Origin: CADEED01 sp043747835
GTDB lineage: Bacteria; Pseudomonadota; Gammaproteobacteria; Steroidobacterales; Steroidobacteraceae
Direction: 5' to 3'
NCBI GenBank assembly: GCA_043747835.1
Contig: JAYTOK010000153.1
Coordinates: 60,561 to 124,560 of the forward strand
DNA length: 64,000 nt
Part shown: positions 52,501 through 62,586 of the stretch, piece after piece
Layout of the letters: the number at the start of each line of letters is the position of its first letter
Numbering within the stretch: the first letter of the stretch is position 1
Notes under the pieces: generated by a model
The model's input: only the letters and a program-made list of their open reading frames with translations
What the model was told of the DNA's origin: nothing
Databases searched by the model: none
Translations under genes and position numbers: made by a program

Positions 52501-55500
52501 GCCCGCGTTGGAGTTCTGCTGCGATTCGCCGCCACCGAAGAACACGAGCCGCGGATCGTCCGCGTCGATGCCCGTCGGCAGAGGAATCTCCTCGTAAATC
52601 GAGTCCGGCACGCCGGGCAGTGTCGCGACGCCGTTCAGGTCGAACGTCACGTGGCCGCCACCGCCGTTGATGCTCTCCGCGACCACCGCCTGCGAGCCCC
52701 GTCCCAACACGGTGATGTCGCCCGAGTGATTCACGGTGACATGACCGCCGAGACCACCAGCGCCGCCGCGTCCACCGAAGGCCGCGGACAACGCGCCGGC
52801 GATCACCATGCTGCCCGGATTCGTCGAGAGTCCGAAGCCGAGTCCCGCATTGCCGCCGCCGCCACCGATCGACTGCGCGAAAATTCCATGCGAGCGATCG
52901 CCGCGCGTGATGATGCGGCCGCTGTTGTTGACGGTGACGTCGCCGGCATCGTCGCCGGTCCCGCCCTCGCCGCCGATCGTGATCATCGCTTCGTTCGGCA
53001 CGTCTCCCGACGCGAGCACCGCGTTCGCCGCGAGCACGAGACCGCCGTTGCCGCCGCCGCCACCGATCGATTGCGCGAAGATACCGTGCGCGCCTGCGCC
53101 CGCCGTGTCGATCAGCGAATCGTTGGTCACGGTGACGGTGCCCGATTGCGAGCCGTTGCCGCCGCGTCCGCCGAACGCGAGATCGATGAGCGTCACCTGG
53201 CCGCCGTTCGACGCACCGATGTTGGACGTGATGATCGAGCTGCCGTTGCCGCCGCCGCCGCCCAGCGATTGCGCGAAGATGCCGTGCGACTCGCGGCCCG
53301 CCGTCGCGATGATGCCGCTGTTCGCGACTCCCGCCTGCGCGCGATTCGTGACCGTCACGTCGCCCGCGACGCCGCCCGTGCCGCCGTCGCCGCCGACGTT
53401 CACCGTGAGTCGCGTCGCGCTCTGGTTAGGCCCGACGTTCTGCACGCCAAGGCTCAGCATCAATCCCGCGTCACCGCCCTTGCCGCCGATGCTCTTCGCG
53501 CGGATGCCCGACGCGTTGTCGCCGAGCGTCGCGATCACGCCTTCGTTGATGACCGTGACGTCGTCGCTGACGCCGCCATCGCCGCCACTGCCGCCGATGT
53601 TCACGCTGAGCGCGCGCGTCGTGTCGCCGCTGCTGGTGCCGATGCTGAGCACCGCGCCACCCGAGCCGCCGCCACCGCCCGTGGACTCCGCGTTGATGCC
53701 GTGGGACTCGCGGCCGCGCGTGAGGATGTCCCCGCGATTGGTGACGTCGACCGTGCTCGCGATGGAGCCCGTGCCGCCATCGCCGCCGAGACTCACCGCG
53801 ATCGTGTTGCCGCCGCTGTCGTCGTCGCCGTCCTCGAGATCGACCGCCGCCGTGTAGCCGCCGTTGCCGCCGCCACCGCCGACGCTTTGCGCGAAGATGC
53901 CGTGCGACTTGTCGCCGTCGGTCTCGATGTCCGCGGCACTGTCGACAAGAATTGCGCCCGCGATGCCGCCCGCGCCACCGCCGCCACCGATCGCGACCTG
54001 CACCTGGTGCGATGCCGTCGCCGCCGGCTGACGCTCGATCGCGCCGCCGTCGCCACCGCCGCCGCCCTGCGACTGCGCATGGATGCCGTGCGACTCGAGG
54101 CCCTGCGTCGAGATCGCGCCGCTCGCGTGCACTTCGATATCGCCCGCGACGCCACCGGTCGCGCCCGCGATGCCGAGCTCGAGCGACACCGCCCAGTCGG
54201 AGTCGTCGTCCTCATCGCCGCCCGAGATCTCACCCGACGTCGAGCTGCTCTCGCCGCCGCCGAGACCGACGCTCTGCGCGCGGATGCCGACCGAACGGTC
54301 GCCCACGGTAGATAGGACGCCCGCCGAGTCGACGTAGACATCGCCGCCGTCGCCGCCCGTGCCGCCACGGCGGCCGAGCTGGAATGCGAGATCGGACGCA
54401 TCGCCGGACACGAAGTCCGTGCCCGCGCTGCCGCCACCACCGCCGACGCTCTGCGCGAACAACGCGTGCGAGAACTGGCCGGTCGTCGAGATGTTGCCGG
54501 CGTGGCGCACATCCACGTCGCCGCCGTCCCCGCCCGGGCCCGTTGCGCCACCGATCCCAATGTTCACGCCCGAGTCGCCACCGTTCGCCGTCGCGATGTT
54601 GAGATCGGCGTTGCCGCCGCCGCCGCCGACGGACTGCGCCATGAGGCCGGTGCTGCGATTGCCGTGCGTGACGATGTCGCCGGTGTGGCGCACGTCGACG
54701 TGCTGTCCGTGCCCGGGCGCCGCGCCATCGCCGCCGACACCGAAGTTCAAGGTGTTGCCGTCTTCGTCGGCAAGGCTCTGCGTGAAGTTCACGCCGCCAT
54801 TGCCACCGCCACCGCCCACCGATTGCGCGGTGAGACCGTTCGCGCGGTGTCCGAAGGTTTCGATGAGACCCGCCTGATTCGCGCCGCGCTCGACGAAGAC
54901 CTCGCCCGCGTCGCCACCGCCACCGCCGCTGCCACCGATACCCGCGACGATCGTGTCGCCATCGGGCGCGAAGACGCCCGAGAAGTTGGCGCCGCCGGTG
55001 CCGCCACCGCCGCCGATGCTCTGCACGAGGATGCCGTTGGCCCGCTGCCGGTAGACCAGCGATTCCATTTCATCCGACGTCAGTTCGACGCCGGGATCGA
55101 TGACCTCGCGCCCGTCGACGCTCACGTTGCCGTCGCTGCGCAACTCCACACGCTCGGCGTTCGCGCCGGCGCCGCCCGAGCCGCCGATCGCGACGGTCGC
55201 GTTGTAACCCGTGCCGCGCGCGAGATTGCCCGTGATGTTCATCGCGCCCACGCCGCCACCGCCGGCCACGCTCTGCGCGAGCACGCCAATCGACTGGTTG
55301 CCCTGCACGACGATGTCGCCCGACTGCGTGGCATTCACCGTGCCGCTGACGTTGCCGGCGCCGCCGGATCCGCCGACACCGAACGTGACCGTCGGACGGT
55401 CGCTCTGACTGCTCGCCTGGATGGCGCCGCTGATGTTCACGCCACCCGCGCCGCCGCCACCGCCGATCGACTGCGCCATGAAGCCGATGCTGTGCGCGCC

Positions 55501-58500
55501 GACGACGGTGATGTCCGCGTTCGCCGCGGCGATGACCGCGCGCGCGACACCGCCGTCGCCACCGAAGCCGCCGACGCCGGCGGACAGGACGCCATCCATC
55601 GCGATGCCGCCCGAGATGTTCATGCCGCCACTGCCGCCGCCGCCACCGACCGACTGCGCACCGACGCCGAAGCGATGGTCGCCGACGGCGAACACGCGCG
55701 CGGCATCGACCGTGAGCCGCACTTCACCCGCGTCGCCGCCGCCGCCGGCGAAACCGCCGACGCCGAGCGATAGGGAATGCGAGCTGCCGTTGGAACCGTC
55801 GAGCGCGATGCCACCCGAGATGTTCATGCCGCCGTTGCCGCCCGATCCGCCGATGCTCTGCGCGAGCACGCCGTTCGAACCGTCGATGATGCGGCGGCGA
55901 TAGACGTCGTCTTCATGTTCGTAGCGCAGCGCGCCGAAACCCGTCGCGAGCACGTCGCCCGTCACGTTCGCCGTGACGTTGCGGCTCTCGCCACCGTCGC
56001 CGCCGAAGCCGCCGACTCCGCCCGACAGCGAGTACGCGGAACCCTGCGTCGAACCCGCGACCGCGCCGGAGATGTTGATGCCGCCGTTGCCGCCACCGCC
56101 GCCGATCGATTGCGCGACGACGCCGTCCGAGTTCGCGCCGGTCGTCCGGGTTTCGCCGCTGCGCGTCAGCGTCACGAGCGCTGAGTCGCCACCGCCACCA
56201 CCGAAGCCGCCGACACCGAGCGCCGCCGCGGCATTCGTTTCCTTCGCGATCGACAGCGCGCCCGAAATGTTCATGCCGCCATTGCCGCCGCCACCACCCA
56301 CCGATTGCGCGAGCACGCCGATCGCGCCACGGCCGTGCGTGTCGACGTTGCCGTCGACCGTTCCGAGCACCGCGCCCGCGTTGCCGCCCGCGCCACCGAA
56401 GCCGCCGACGCCGACACCCATCGAACCGTTGGGACCCTTCGACAGCGACACCACGCCCGTGATGTTCATCGCGCCGTTGCCGCCGCCGCCGCCCACGCTT
56501 TGCAGGAGCACCCCGAAGCTGCCGTCGCCGAGCGTGGACGCATCGCCGGTCACCGTGCCGTCGACGAGCGCGGCGTCGCCGCCGTCGCCGCCCGCACCGC
56601 CGACACCGATCGCGAGCGTGCCCGCTCCATCTCCCGCCGCCGTGAGACCCGCGCTGACGTTCATGCCGCCGTTGCCACCGCCACCGCCGACGCTCTGGAA
56701 CAGCGCGCCGTGCGAGTCCGCACCCAGCGTGACGAGATTGCCGGTGTGCGTCGCCGTGACGCCAAAGCCGTCGCCGCCGCCGCCGCCGACACCGCCGACG
56801 CCCACCGCCACCGAACCCGCGCCGCGACCCGCGGCCGCCATCGCGCCGGTGACGTTCATGCCGCCATTGCCACCGCCGCCGCCGAGACTCTGCGCGACGA
56901 AGGCGATCGCGCGAGCGCCCTGCGTGCTGACGTTGCCGGTCACTTCCGCCTCGACGACGGCACCATCGCCGCCGAGTCCGCCCGAACCACCGACACCCAC
57001 GGCCACCGCACCCGCGCCCTGGCCCGCGCCGGAAATCGCGCCGGCGACGCTCATGCCGCCCGAACCGCCGCCGCCGCCGACGCTCTGCACGAGCACGCCG
57101 CCCGCGCCGTCGCCCACTGTCGCCACATCGCCCGTCAGATCGAGCGTAGTTAGTCTCGCAAATCCGCCGCCGCCACCCGCGCCGCCGAGGCCGACGGACA
57201 CCGAACCCGCGCCGGTGCCCGCGCCCGAGAGCGTGCCGACGACACTCATGCCGCCGGTGCCGCCACCGCCGCCGAGACTCTGCACGATCACCGCTGTCGA
57301 GTTCTCGCCGAGCGTGGTCGCGTCGCCGATCACCGTCGCGTGGACTTCGTTGCCGTTGCCGCCCGATCCGCCCGAACCGCCGACGCCCACGGCCACCGCA
57401 CCGGCACCCGTGCCCGCGCCGGAAATTCCGCCGCCCGCGGCAAAGCCGCCGTTGCCGCCGCCACCGCCGATCGATTGCGCGATGATGCTGCTCGCGTTCT
57501 CGCCCGCGGTGATCACGTCGCCCGTCACGGTCGCCGTGACGATGCCGCCGTTGCCGGCGCCCGCGCCGGAACCGCCGACGCCGATCGAGACGGAGCCCGC
57601 GCCCGAACCCGCGCCAGAGATCGCGCCGTCGGCCGTGAAGCCGCCGTTGCCGCCACCGCCGCCGATGCTCTGCACGACGACGCCGTCGGAACCCTCGCCC
57701 GATGTTTCGAGGTCGCCCGTCAACGTGCCGATGACGTTGCCGCCGCTACCGCCGCCGCCGGCGGAACCGCCAACGCCGACGGAGACCGCGCCCGCGCCGG
57801 TGCCCGCGCCCGAGATCGCACCCGTCGCGTTGAAGCCGCCGTTGCCGCCACCGCCGCCGATGCTCTGCGCCGTCATGCCAGTCGCGTTCACGCCGCGCGT
57901 GACGATGTTGCCCGTGACGGTTGCCGTCACGACGCCGCCGACGTGCGCGCCGGTGCCGCCCGCGCCGCCGACGCCGACTGCCACGGCGCCCGCGCCGCCG
58001 CCCGCCGCCGAGATGGCAGCGGTCGCATTGAAGCCGCCGTTGCCGCCGCCGCCGCCCACGCTCTGCGCGAGCACGCCGCCGGAGTTGTCACCCTCGGTGA
58101 GCGTGTCACCGGTGACCGTCAAAGTTGTTTGCACCGCACCGCCGCCGGCGCCGCCCGAGCCGCCGACACCGACCGCCACGGCGCCCGCGCCGCCGCCCGC
58201 GCCCGCGATCGAACCCGTCGCGTTGAAGCCGCCGTTGCCGCCGCCGCCGCCGATGCTCTGCGCGACGATCGCTGTCGCGTTGTCGCCGCGCGTGTGCGCG
58301 GATCCCGTGAGCGTCGCGGACACGATGCCGCCCGCGCCGCCGCCGCCGCCCGCGCCGCCGACACCGACCGACACGGCGCCCGCGCCGCCGCCCGCGCCGG
58401 CGATGCCGCCACTCGCGTTGAAGCCGCCGTTGCCGCCGCCGCCGCCGATGCTCTGCGTGATGAACGCATTCGAACCGTCGCCTGCGGTAGATAGATTGCC

Positions 58501-61500
58501 GGTGACGGCTCCCGTCGCCGTGAGACCGCTGCCGGCGCCACCGCCCGCGCCGCCGACGCCGACCGCGAGGCCCGCCGAGCCGCCGCCGGATCCCGCGATC
58601 GAGCCGCTCGCGTTGAAGCCGCCGTTGCCGCCGCCGCCGCCGATGCTCTGCACGAGCACGGCATCCGCGTCAGCGCCCAGCGTCACCGCGTTGCCGATGA
58701 GCGTGCCGGTCGCCGTGTTGCCGCTGCCGCCGCCGCCGCCCGATCCGCCGACGCCGACGGACACCGCCGCCGCACCGCCACCCGCGCCCGAGATCGCGCC
58801 CGACACATTGAAGCCGCCGTTGCCGCCGCGACCGCCGACGGATTGCACGACCATGCCGGTCGAGCGGTCGCCGAGTGTAGTTAGATTGCCGGTGATCGCC
58901 GAATTCACGACTCCACCGGTGCCGCCGCCGCCGCCCGCACCGCCCACGCCAACCGCGACCGCGCCCGCGGCGCCGCCAGCGCCCGCGAGCGAGCCCGAGA
59001 TGGTGTAACCGCCCGTGCCGCCGCCGCCGCCGACCGCTTGCGCGATCACGCCGGTGGAGTCGTCACCCGCGGTCGTGATGTCGCCGGCGTAGTCGACGTC
59101 GACTTCGCCCGCCGCGCCGCCATTGCCGCCGGTGCCGCCGATCGCAACCGAGACCGAACCCGCGGCGGCGCCCGCGCCCGATGCCGCGAACGCGATGGAG
59201 TAACCGCCGGAACCGCCGCCGCCGCCGATCGACTGCGCGATGAGCCCTTCCGAGAGATCGCCCGTCGTCACGATCGCGCCGCCCGCGTCGAGGCGAACGA
59301 AGCCGCCAGCGCCGCCGGCGCCGCCGCGGCCGCCAATCGATGCCGCAACGGCACCGGATGCGACGGGACCCGAGCTCGCGGAATACGACATCGCGAAGCC
59401 GCCGTTGCCGCCACCGCCGCCGATCGATTGCGCGAGGATGCCGTCCGCGTCTTCACCCGACGTGCGCACCGCCTGTCGCGCGAGAACGTCGACGCGCGCA
59501 CCCGCGCCACCGCCGCCGCCCGCGCCGCCGACCGCGGTCGAGACGCTGGCGCCGAGACCCAAACCGATCGTTCCCTGGATCGCGAAGCCGCCGTTGCCAC
59601 CGCCGCCGCCGACCGACTGCGCGAAGATTCCCTTCGCGCGATCGCCGTGCGTTTCGATCGTCGGTGTGACGCCCGCGAGTGCGTTGCCGCGAATCCAGAC
59701 ATGGTTGCCGTCGCCGCCGTCGCCGCCCGATGCGCCGAGTGCCGCGCCGCTGAAGAGTGAGATCGACGTCGTGCTGCCACCGCTGCCGCCGCCGCCACCG
59801 ATGGCCTGCGCGAAGATGCCGTGAGAGTCGTTGCCGAACGTTTCGAGATCGCGATTGTTGGTGACGTCGACGAAGCCGGCGCGGCCGCCGTCGCCGCCCG
59901 TGCCGCCGATCACGATGCCACCGGGCACCGTGGAGCCCGCGCTGCCGCCACTGCCGCCGCCGCCACCCACGCTGCGCGCTTCGATCGCCGAGGAAACCGC
60001 GCCAGCCGTGATGATCTCGCCCGCGTTGATGACCGTGAGGTCGCCCGCGATGTTGGGCGTACCGACACCAGCGCCGCCGCCCACGCCGCCGGAACCGCCG
60101 ATCGCGACGAGACCGTCGCCGTCACCGCCGCTGCCGCCGCCACCGCCGACGCTCTCGGCCATGATGCCGCGCGCGCGATTGCCGTTCGTCTGGATCGCGC
60201 CGTTGTTGGTCACCTGCACGGTGCCGCCGTTGCCGCCGCCCGCGCCCGTGCCGCCGATCGCGACCGCGCCACTCGAGTTCGCGCCGTTGCCGCCGCCACC
60301 GCCGATGCTCTGCGCGAAGATGCCGTCGGCGCCGTTGCCGAGCGTGCCGATGCGCGAGTGGTTGGTGACCTGGACCAGAGTGCCGTTGCCGCCGCCCGCG
60401 CCCGAGCCGCCGAGCTCGACGCCGCCGGTCGACGCGCTCGCGGAACCGCCGCCGCCGCCGATCGACTGCGCGACGATGCCTTTCGCGTCGGCACCCGCCG
60501 TGTCGATCTCGGCGCGGTTGATGACGATGACCGTGCCGCCGTTGCCGCCCGCGCCGCCGCTGCCGCCGACGGTCACGAGACCGCCGGAGCCCGCGCCCGA
60601 ACCGCCACCGCCGCCGATGCTCTGCGCGAGCACGCCGTACGAGCTGATGCCGAACGTGCGGACCGAACTACCCGCGAAGTTCTCCACGCGGGCCGTGAGT
60701 CCGTGATTGGGCGTCGCCGAGTTGCTGGAGCCGCCGAGGCCGGCCAGACCATCGCCATTGCCGGCGCTGCCGCCGCCACCGCCGATGCTCTGCGCGACGA
60801 CCGCGTGCGAGTAGTCGCCCTGCGTTTCGACGGCGCCGGAATTGTTGACGGTCGCGAGACCGCCCTGGCCGCCGCTCGTCGCCGAGCCGCCGATTCCGAC
60901 GACACCGCCCGAGTTGCCGCCGTTGCCGCCGCCGCCGCCGACCGCCTGCGCGAGGATGCCGAACGCAGCGTCGCCGAGCGTCAGGATCGTGGCGCCCGCG
61001 AGGTTGTTAGCCGTGGCCGTGCCGCCATTGCCGCCGCCCGCGCCCGAGCCGCCGATGCCCACGATGCCATCGCCCGAGCCGCCGTCGCCGCCACCGCCGC
61101 CGATGGACTGCGCATAGAGACCATGCGAGTCGTGACCGATCGTGATGATGCCTGCGTTCGCGCCGTTGATCGCGAGCGCTGCGCCACCATCGCCGCCCGT
61201 CGCGCCGTCCGCGCCGAGTCCGACGATCGTGCCGGCACTGCCGGCGGTGCCACCGGTGCCGCCCACGCTCTGCGCGAAGACGCCATGCGCGGCCGCGCCG
61301 AGGTTGTCGAGCACGCCGCTCGAGTTGAGCCCGATGTAGCCCGTGCGAATCGAACCGTTGTTGGTCGCCGTCGCATTGCGGCCGTGGCCGCCTTCGCTCG
61401 CGCGACCCGCGCCGCCGACGACGCCGTAAGTGTCGCCGCCCGCGCCGCCGCCGCCGCCGATGCTCTGCACATAGAGTCCGATCGCGCCATCGCCGGATGT

Positions 61501-62586
61501 GACGATGTCGCCGTTGTTGATGCCCGTCGCGTTACCGGCGATCGCTGCCGGACCGCCGGTGCCGGCATCGCCGAATCCGTAGCCGCTGCCGCCGTCACCG
61601 CCGATACCTGCGCGGCTTTGCACCCAGATGCCATGACCTTCCACGCCCGTCGTCGTGATGTCGACGTTCGACGTGACTGAAACCTGGCCGCCCTGACCGG
61701 CGGGGCCGCCGTTCGCGGCGCGCAACGCGCCGTACGCATCGCCGCCCGCGCCGCCGTTGCCGCCGACGCGCAGCACCGCGATGCCCGATTGTTCGGCGCC
61801 CGTCGCAAGGATGCCGCCGCGTGACGGATCGGCAAGGTCTGCGAGATCGATCGTGTCGTTGTACGGGGCCGGCGCGCTGCCCGGGTCGCCCGAATCCGCG
61901 TCGTCACCGACGGTGACGCATCCGAAGATGCAGACCTCGAAGCCCCAGCCATCGCGGCCGTTGTCGCCGTAAGTTCCGTGCACCGGGCTGTAGATGGCGT
62001 TGTAGCTGCCTGCTCCCGCCGCGGGCGGCGCCGGAAATCCCGAAGCGCCTTCGCCGGCGCCCGGCGTCGGCGTGATCGTGCGACCCGGCGGAGGTGCAGG
62101 AATCGTCGAATCGTTGACGACCGTGATCGCCTGCGTCGCCAACACCGGACCCGACAACGTTTCGTAGTTGATGTTCGAGACGAGGTGGTCTTCGGGCGGC
62201 GTGGACGCGTTGTTGTCGTCGACGCGCGTGACCGTCGTGATGCGCACGACGCGCTCGGCGATCGCCGGCTGTCCCGCGAAATCCGGCGTCGCGGGGATCG
62301 CGGGCTGCGCGGGGATGATGAACACGCTGGTCGGTTCGGTCGGCCCATACCAGATGAGGTGGTTCAGGTTCGTGAGCACCATGCCGAACGTCGCGGACGG
62401 AGCCGAGATCACCGTCTCCGTGGCGCCGTTGAACGGGTTGACGATCGTGGTGGGCACCGGGGGGAATGGCGTCGGCACCTGGGCTTGGGCGGGAGCGCCG
62501 TAAAGTGCTGCCGCCACCGCGACCGCGATGGCTGACTTCGTCATGACGGGCTGCTTCGACGACAGCTTCTTCGCAGGTGATTTCAC
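49558..62586 (-). CDS. Giant Gly-rich repeat autotransporter adhesin
   Basis: The encoded protein has 4342 residues. The N-terminus (MKSPAKKLSSKQPVMTKSAIAV) is an extended signal ending GAPAQAQ. From about residue 280 to 3900 there are about 54 repeats centred on AQS(I/V)GGGGGxGG, each with a GD or TxGDxSxG turn and short beta strands (VxVGVGGxGG). Spacing is about 54 residues in the N-terminal part and about 65 in the centre. The last 290 or so residues form a type V autotransporter barrel (WVLGFGIDIEKHRTEG, LRREFGSHGIGATLALG, YDLQFLNGDQLRLFARAGML), with a Cys pair (LQNCGTYSI and SGCWWGRY) before it. The protein would form a long surface beta-solenoid for adhesion. It ends VRFVMPLR, without the usual terminal aromatic. 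Composition is extreme (Gly, Ala, Val, Asn). Confidence 0.95.
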   Translation of the reverse strand: MKSPAKKLSSKQPVMTKSAIAVAVAAALYGAPAQAQVPTPFPPVPTTIVNPFNGATETVISAPSATFGMVLTNLNHLIWYGPTEPTSVFIIPAQPAIPATPDFAGQPAIAERVVRITTVTRVDDNNASTPPEDHLVSNINYETLSGPVLATQAITVVNDSTIPAPPPGRTITPTPGAGEGASGFPAPPAAGAGSYNAIYSPVHGTYGDNGRDGWGFEVCIFGCVTVGDDADSGDPGSAPAPYNDTIDLADLADPSRGGILATGAEQSGIAVLRVGGNGGAGGDAYGALRAANGGPAGQGGQVSVTSNVDITTTGVEGHGIWVQSRAGIGGDGGSGYGFGDAGTGGPAAIAGNATGINNGDIVTSGDGAIGLYVQSIGGGGGAGGDTYGVVGGAGRASEGGHGRNATATNNGSIRTGYIGLNSSGVLDNLGAAAHGVFAQSVGGTGGTAGSAGTIVGLGADGATGGDGGAALAINGANAGIITIGHDSHGLYAQSIGGGGGDGGSGDGIVGIGGSGAGGGNGGTATANNLAGATILTLGDAAFGILAQAVGGGGGNGGNSGGVVGIGGSATSGGQGGLATVNNSGAVETQGDYSHAVVAQSIGGGGGSAGNGDGLAGLGGSSNSATPNHGLTARVENFAGSSVRTFGISSYGVLAQSIGGGGGSGAGSGGLVTVGGSGGAGGNGGTVIVINRAEIDTAGADAKGIVAQSIGGGGGSASASTGGVELGGSGAGGGNGTLVQVTNHSRIGTLGNGADGIFAQSIGGGGGNGANSSGAVAIGGTGAGGGNGGTVQVTNNGAIQTNGNRARGIMAESVGGGGGSGGDGDGLVAIGGSGGVGGGAGVGTPNIAGDLTVINAGEIITAGAVSSAIEARSVGGGGGSGGSAGSTVPGGIVIGGTGGDGGRAGFVDVTNNRDLETFGNDSHGIFAQAIGGGGGSGGSTTSISLFSGAALGASGGDGGDGNHVWIRGNALAGVTPTIETHGDRAKGIFAQSVGGGGGNGGFAIQGTIGLGLGASVSTAVGGAGGGGGAGARVDVLARQAVRTSGEDADGILAQSIGGGGGNGGFAMSYSASSGPVASGAVAASIGGRGGAGGAGGFVRLDAGGAIVTTGDLSEGLIAQSIGGGGGSGGYSIAFAASGAGAAAGSVSVAIGGTGGNGGAAGEVDVDYAGDITTAGDDSTGVIAQAVGGGGGTGGYTISGSLAGAGGAAGAVAVGVGGAGGGGGTGGVVNSAITGNLTTLGDRSTGMVVQSVGGRGGNGGFNVSGAISGAGGGAAAVSVGVGGSGGGGGSGNTATGTLIGNAVTLGADADAVLVQSIGGGGGNGGFNASGSIAGSGGGSAGLAVGVGGAGGGAGSGLTATGAVTGNLSTAGDGSNAFITQSIGGGGGNGGFNASGGIAGAGGGAGAVSVGVGGAGGGGGAGGIVSATLTGSAHTRGDNATAIVAQSIGGGGGNGGFNATGSIAGAGGGAGAVAVGVGGSGGAGGGAVQTTLTVTGDTLTEGDNSGGVLAQSVGGGGGNGGFNATAAISAAGGGAGAVAVGVGGAGGTGAHVGGVVTATVTGNIVTRGVNATGMTAQSIGGGGGNGGFNATGAISGAGTGAGAVSVGVGGSAGGGGSGGNVIGTLTGDLETSGEGSDGVVVQSIGGGGGNGGFTADGAISGAGSGAGSVSIGVGGSGAGAGNGGIVTATVTGDVITAGENASSIIAQSIGGGGGNGGFAAGGGISGAGTGAGAVAVGVGGSGGSGGNGNEVHATVIGDATTLGENSTAVIVQSLGGGGGTGGMSVVGTLSGAGTGAGSVSVGLGGAGGGGGFARLTTLDLTGDVATVGDGAGGVLVQSVGGGGGSGGMSVAGAISGAGQGAGAVAVGVGGSGGLGGDGAVVEAEVTGNVSTQGARAIAFVAQSLGGGGGNGGMNVTGAMAAAGRGAGSVAVGVGGVGGGGGDGFGVTATHTGNLVTLGADSHGALFQSVGGGGGNGGMNVSAGLTAAGDGAGTLAIGVGGAGGDGGDAALVDGTVTGDASTLGDGSFGVLLQSVGGGGGNGAMNITGVVSLSKGPNGSMGVGVGGFGGAGGNAGAVLGTVDGNVDTHGRGAIGVLAQSVGGGGGNGGMNISGALSIAKETNAAAALGVGGFGGGGGDSALVTLTRSGETRTTGANSDGVVAQSIGGGGGNGGINISGAVAGSTQGSAYSLSGGVGGFGGDGGESRNVTANVTGDVLATGFGALRYEHEDDVYRRRIIDGSNGVLAQSIGGSGGNGGMNISGGIALDGSNGSSHSLSLGVGGFAGGGGDAGEVRLTVDAARVFAVGDHRFGVGAQSVGGGGGSGGMNISGGIAMDGVLSAGVGGFGGDGGVARAVIAAANADITVVGAHSIGFMAQSIGGGGGAGGVNISGAIQASSQSDRPTVTFGVGGSGGAGNVSGTVNATQSGDIVVQGNQSIGVLAQSVAGGGGVGAMNITGNLARGTGYNATVAIGGSGGAGANAERVELRSDGNVSVDGREVIDPGVELTSDEMESLVYRQRANGILVQSIGGGGGTGGANFSGVFAPDGDTIVAGIGGSGGGGGDAGEVFVERGANQAGLIETFGHRANGLTAQSVGGGGGNGGVNFTQSLADEDGNTLNFGVGGDGAAPGHGQHVDVRHTGDIVTHGNRSTGLMAQSVGGGGGNADLNIATANGGDSGVNIGIGGATGPGGDGGDVDVRHAGNISTTGQFSHALFAQSVGGGGGSAGTDFVSGDASDLAFQLGRRGGTGGDGGDVYVDSAGVLSTVGDRSVGIRAQSVGLGGGESSSTSGEISGGDEDDDSDWAVSLELGIAGATGGVAGDIEVHASGAISTQGLESHGIHAQSQGGGGGDGGAIERQPAATASHQVQVAIGGGGGAGGIAGAILVDSAADIETDGDKSHGIFAQSVGGGGGNGGYTAAVDLEDGDDDSGGNTIAVSLGGDGGTGSIASTVDVTNRGDILTRGRESHGINAESTGGGGGSGGAVLSIGTSSGDTTRALSVNIGGSGGDGGVSDDVTVINEGVIATLGDNASGIRAKSIGGKGGDAGLMLSLGVQNVGPNQSATRLTVNVGGDGGTGGVAGDVTVTNRAQAGVANSGIIATAGRESHGIFAQSLGGGGGNGSSIITSNIGASNGGQVTLIDLAFGGRGGNGSQSGTVTVTNDSLIDTAGAGAHGIFAQSIGGGGGNGGLVLAANAVLASGDVPNEAMITIGGEGGTGDDAGDVTVNNSGRIITRGDRSHGIFAQSIGGGGGNAGLGFGLSTNPGSMVIAGALSAAFGGRGGAGGLGGHVTVNHSGDITVLGRGSQAVVAESINGGGGHVTFDLNGVATLPGVPDSIYEEIPLPTGIDADDPRLVFFGGGESQQNSNAGNVTLNYTGTFGVVGDNGAANAVQAIGGGGGTFDLSMNLHDIESASDDVDVEGRLGGVDGQNNRGGDVASVHNGDLVTEGNNTQGALVQSIGGGGGRANLDLTSTYDSIGAASIALGGRNGTNEEGGNIQHTQNGSVSTRGESAHGGVFQSIGGGGGSLSLVAGDASGANAARVSKQEDGTGHGNSTRQALGMVVPQLSFGANGGTLLKGGDVGLLLDGNVQTQGNNAVGMIFQSVGAGGGIASVLGVDGLSVALGGSNGASGDGGSLSVTNTGNVQTLGQRAHGVFLQSIGGGGSAVFTDSPDTTVTLSAGNTGNGGAIVFAQNGTIVTEGERAYGVYAQSVGGGGGFVDNAFAGSAGGAGSAGTIDLALNGDIAAFGDFSTALFAQSSGSAGLGGNITAVLAAGNDLIGGENGVAVYFDGGAVNRFTNRGNVATLSGIEGFAFRGGAGGDSIDNFGSVMGNVDLGTGANAFANNVDATFYTGTTLNLGDSANVFRNDGTISPGAAALAVQTRLGGSYRQTATGIANMEVDFARREGDRITATGTVEVSGTLNFSLLNTQFIRPGQQFQPLFSAGSGAHDRGVTFNPQRSIVIDYRLINQNPNMLGVQYEVDFNAAGLVGNRREVGEYLNRVQTNGGPGGLGDTVTTAVLQTDLDAYAFMLTQLGTEFYTEQQALALKGVQRFARNLQNCGTYSIAETSGDSSGCWWGRYDDNPSTRDSRAGFPEAKDDGFSISQGLQKTRDDGWVLGFGIDIEKHRTEGFDGLWSADSSFVQLGTSLRREFGSHGIGATLALGNNSQDVTRLLGVTTLSEAEGNRNVYFASSVLDYSYGMEFGGLRIEPGLNVGTSMLRYSSMTEDGADSQNAVIHGGSEIHLWAEPAIGARYDLQFLNGDQLRLFARAGMLQYLSGTSSKVRAGLEGAPVEAGPMRIGSDLDRTHFVGEAGMQLSLKSGFTMSFSYAMQESEIREGGAGSVRFVMPLR
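50000..61800 (-). repeat. Coding repeat array of the autotransporter (about 54 units)
   Basis: Units of about 160-200 bp, best conserved between 57 and 59 kb, each contain a run reading GCCGCCGTTGCCGCCGCCGC on the plus strand, the complement of the GGGGGNGG codons. Spacing is not constant and all changes keep the frame. It is a recombination-prone array; copy number may differ between strains or be collapsed in short-read assemblies. Boundaries given are approximate. Confidence 0.85.

Noticed and set aside
57000..59100. Regular repeats that at first glance resemble a CRISPR or VNTR array.
   Set aside because: The unit length is variable, there are no unique spacers of fixed size, and all units are in frame inside one protein gene with a barrel domain.
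50000..62000. Many long open frames on the plus strand opposite the autotransporter, including one of over 1000 codons rich in PPLPPPPP.
   Set aside because: They are mirror images of the Gly-codon-rich repeats: GC-rich codons have few stops in every frame. None has a start context or known domain.
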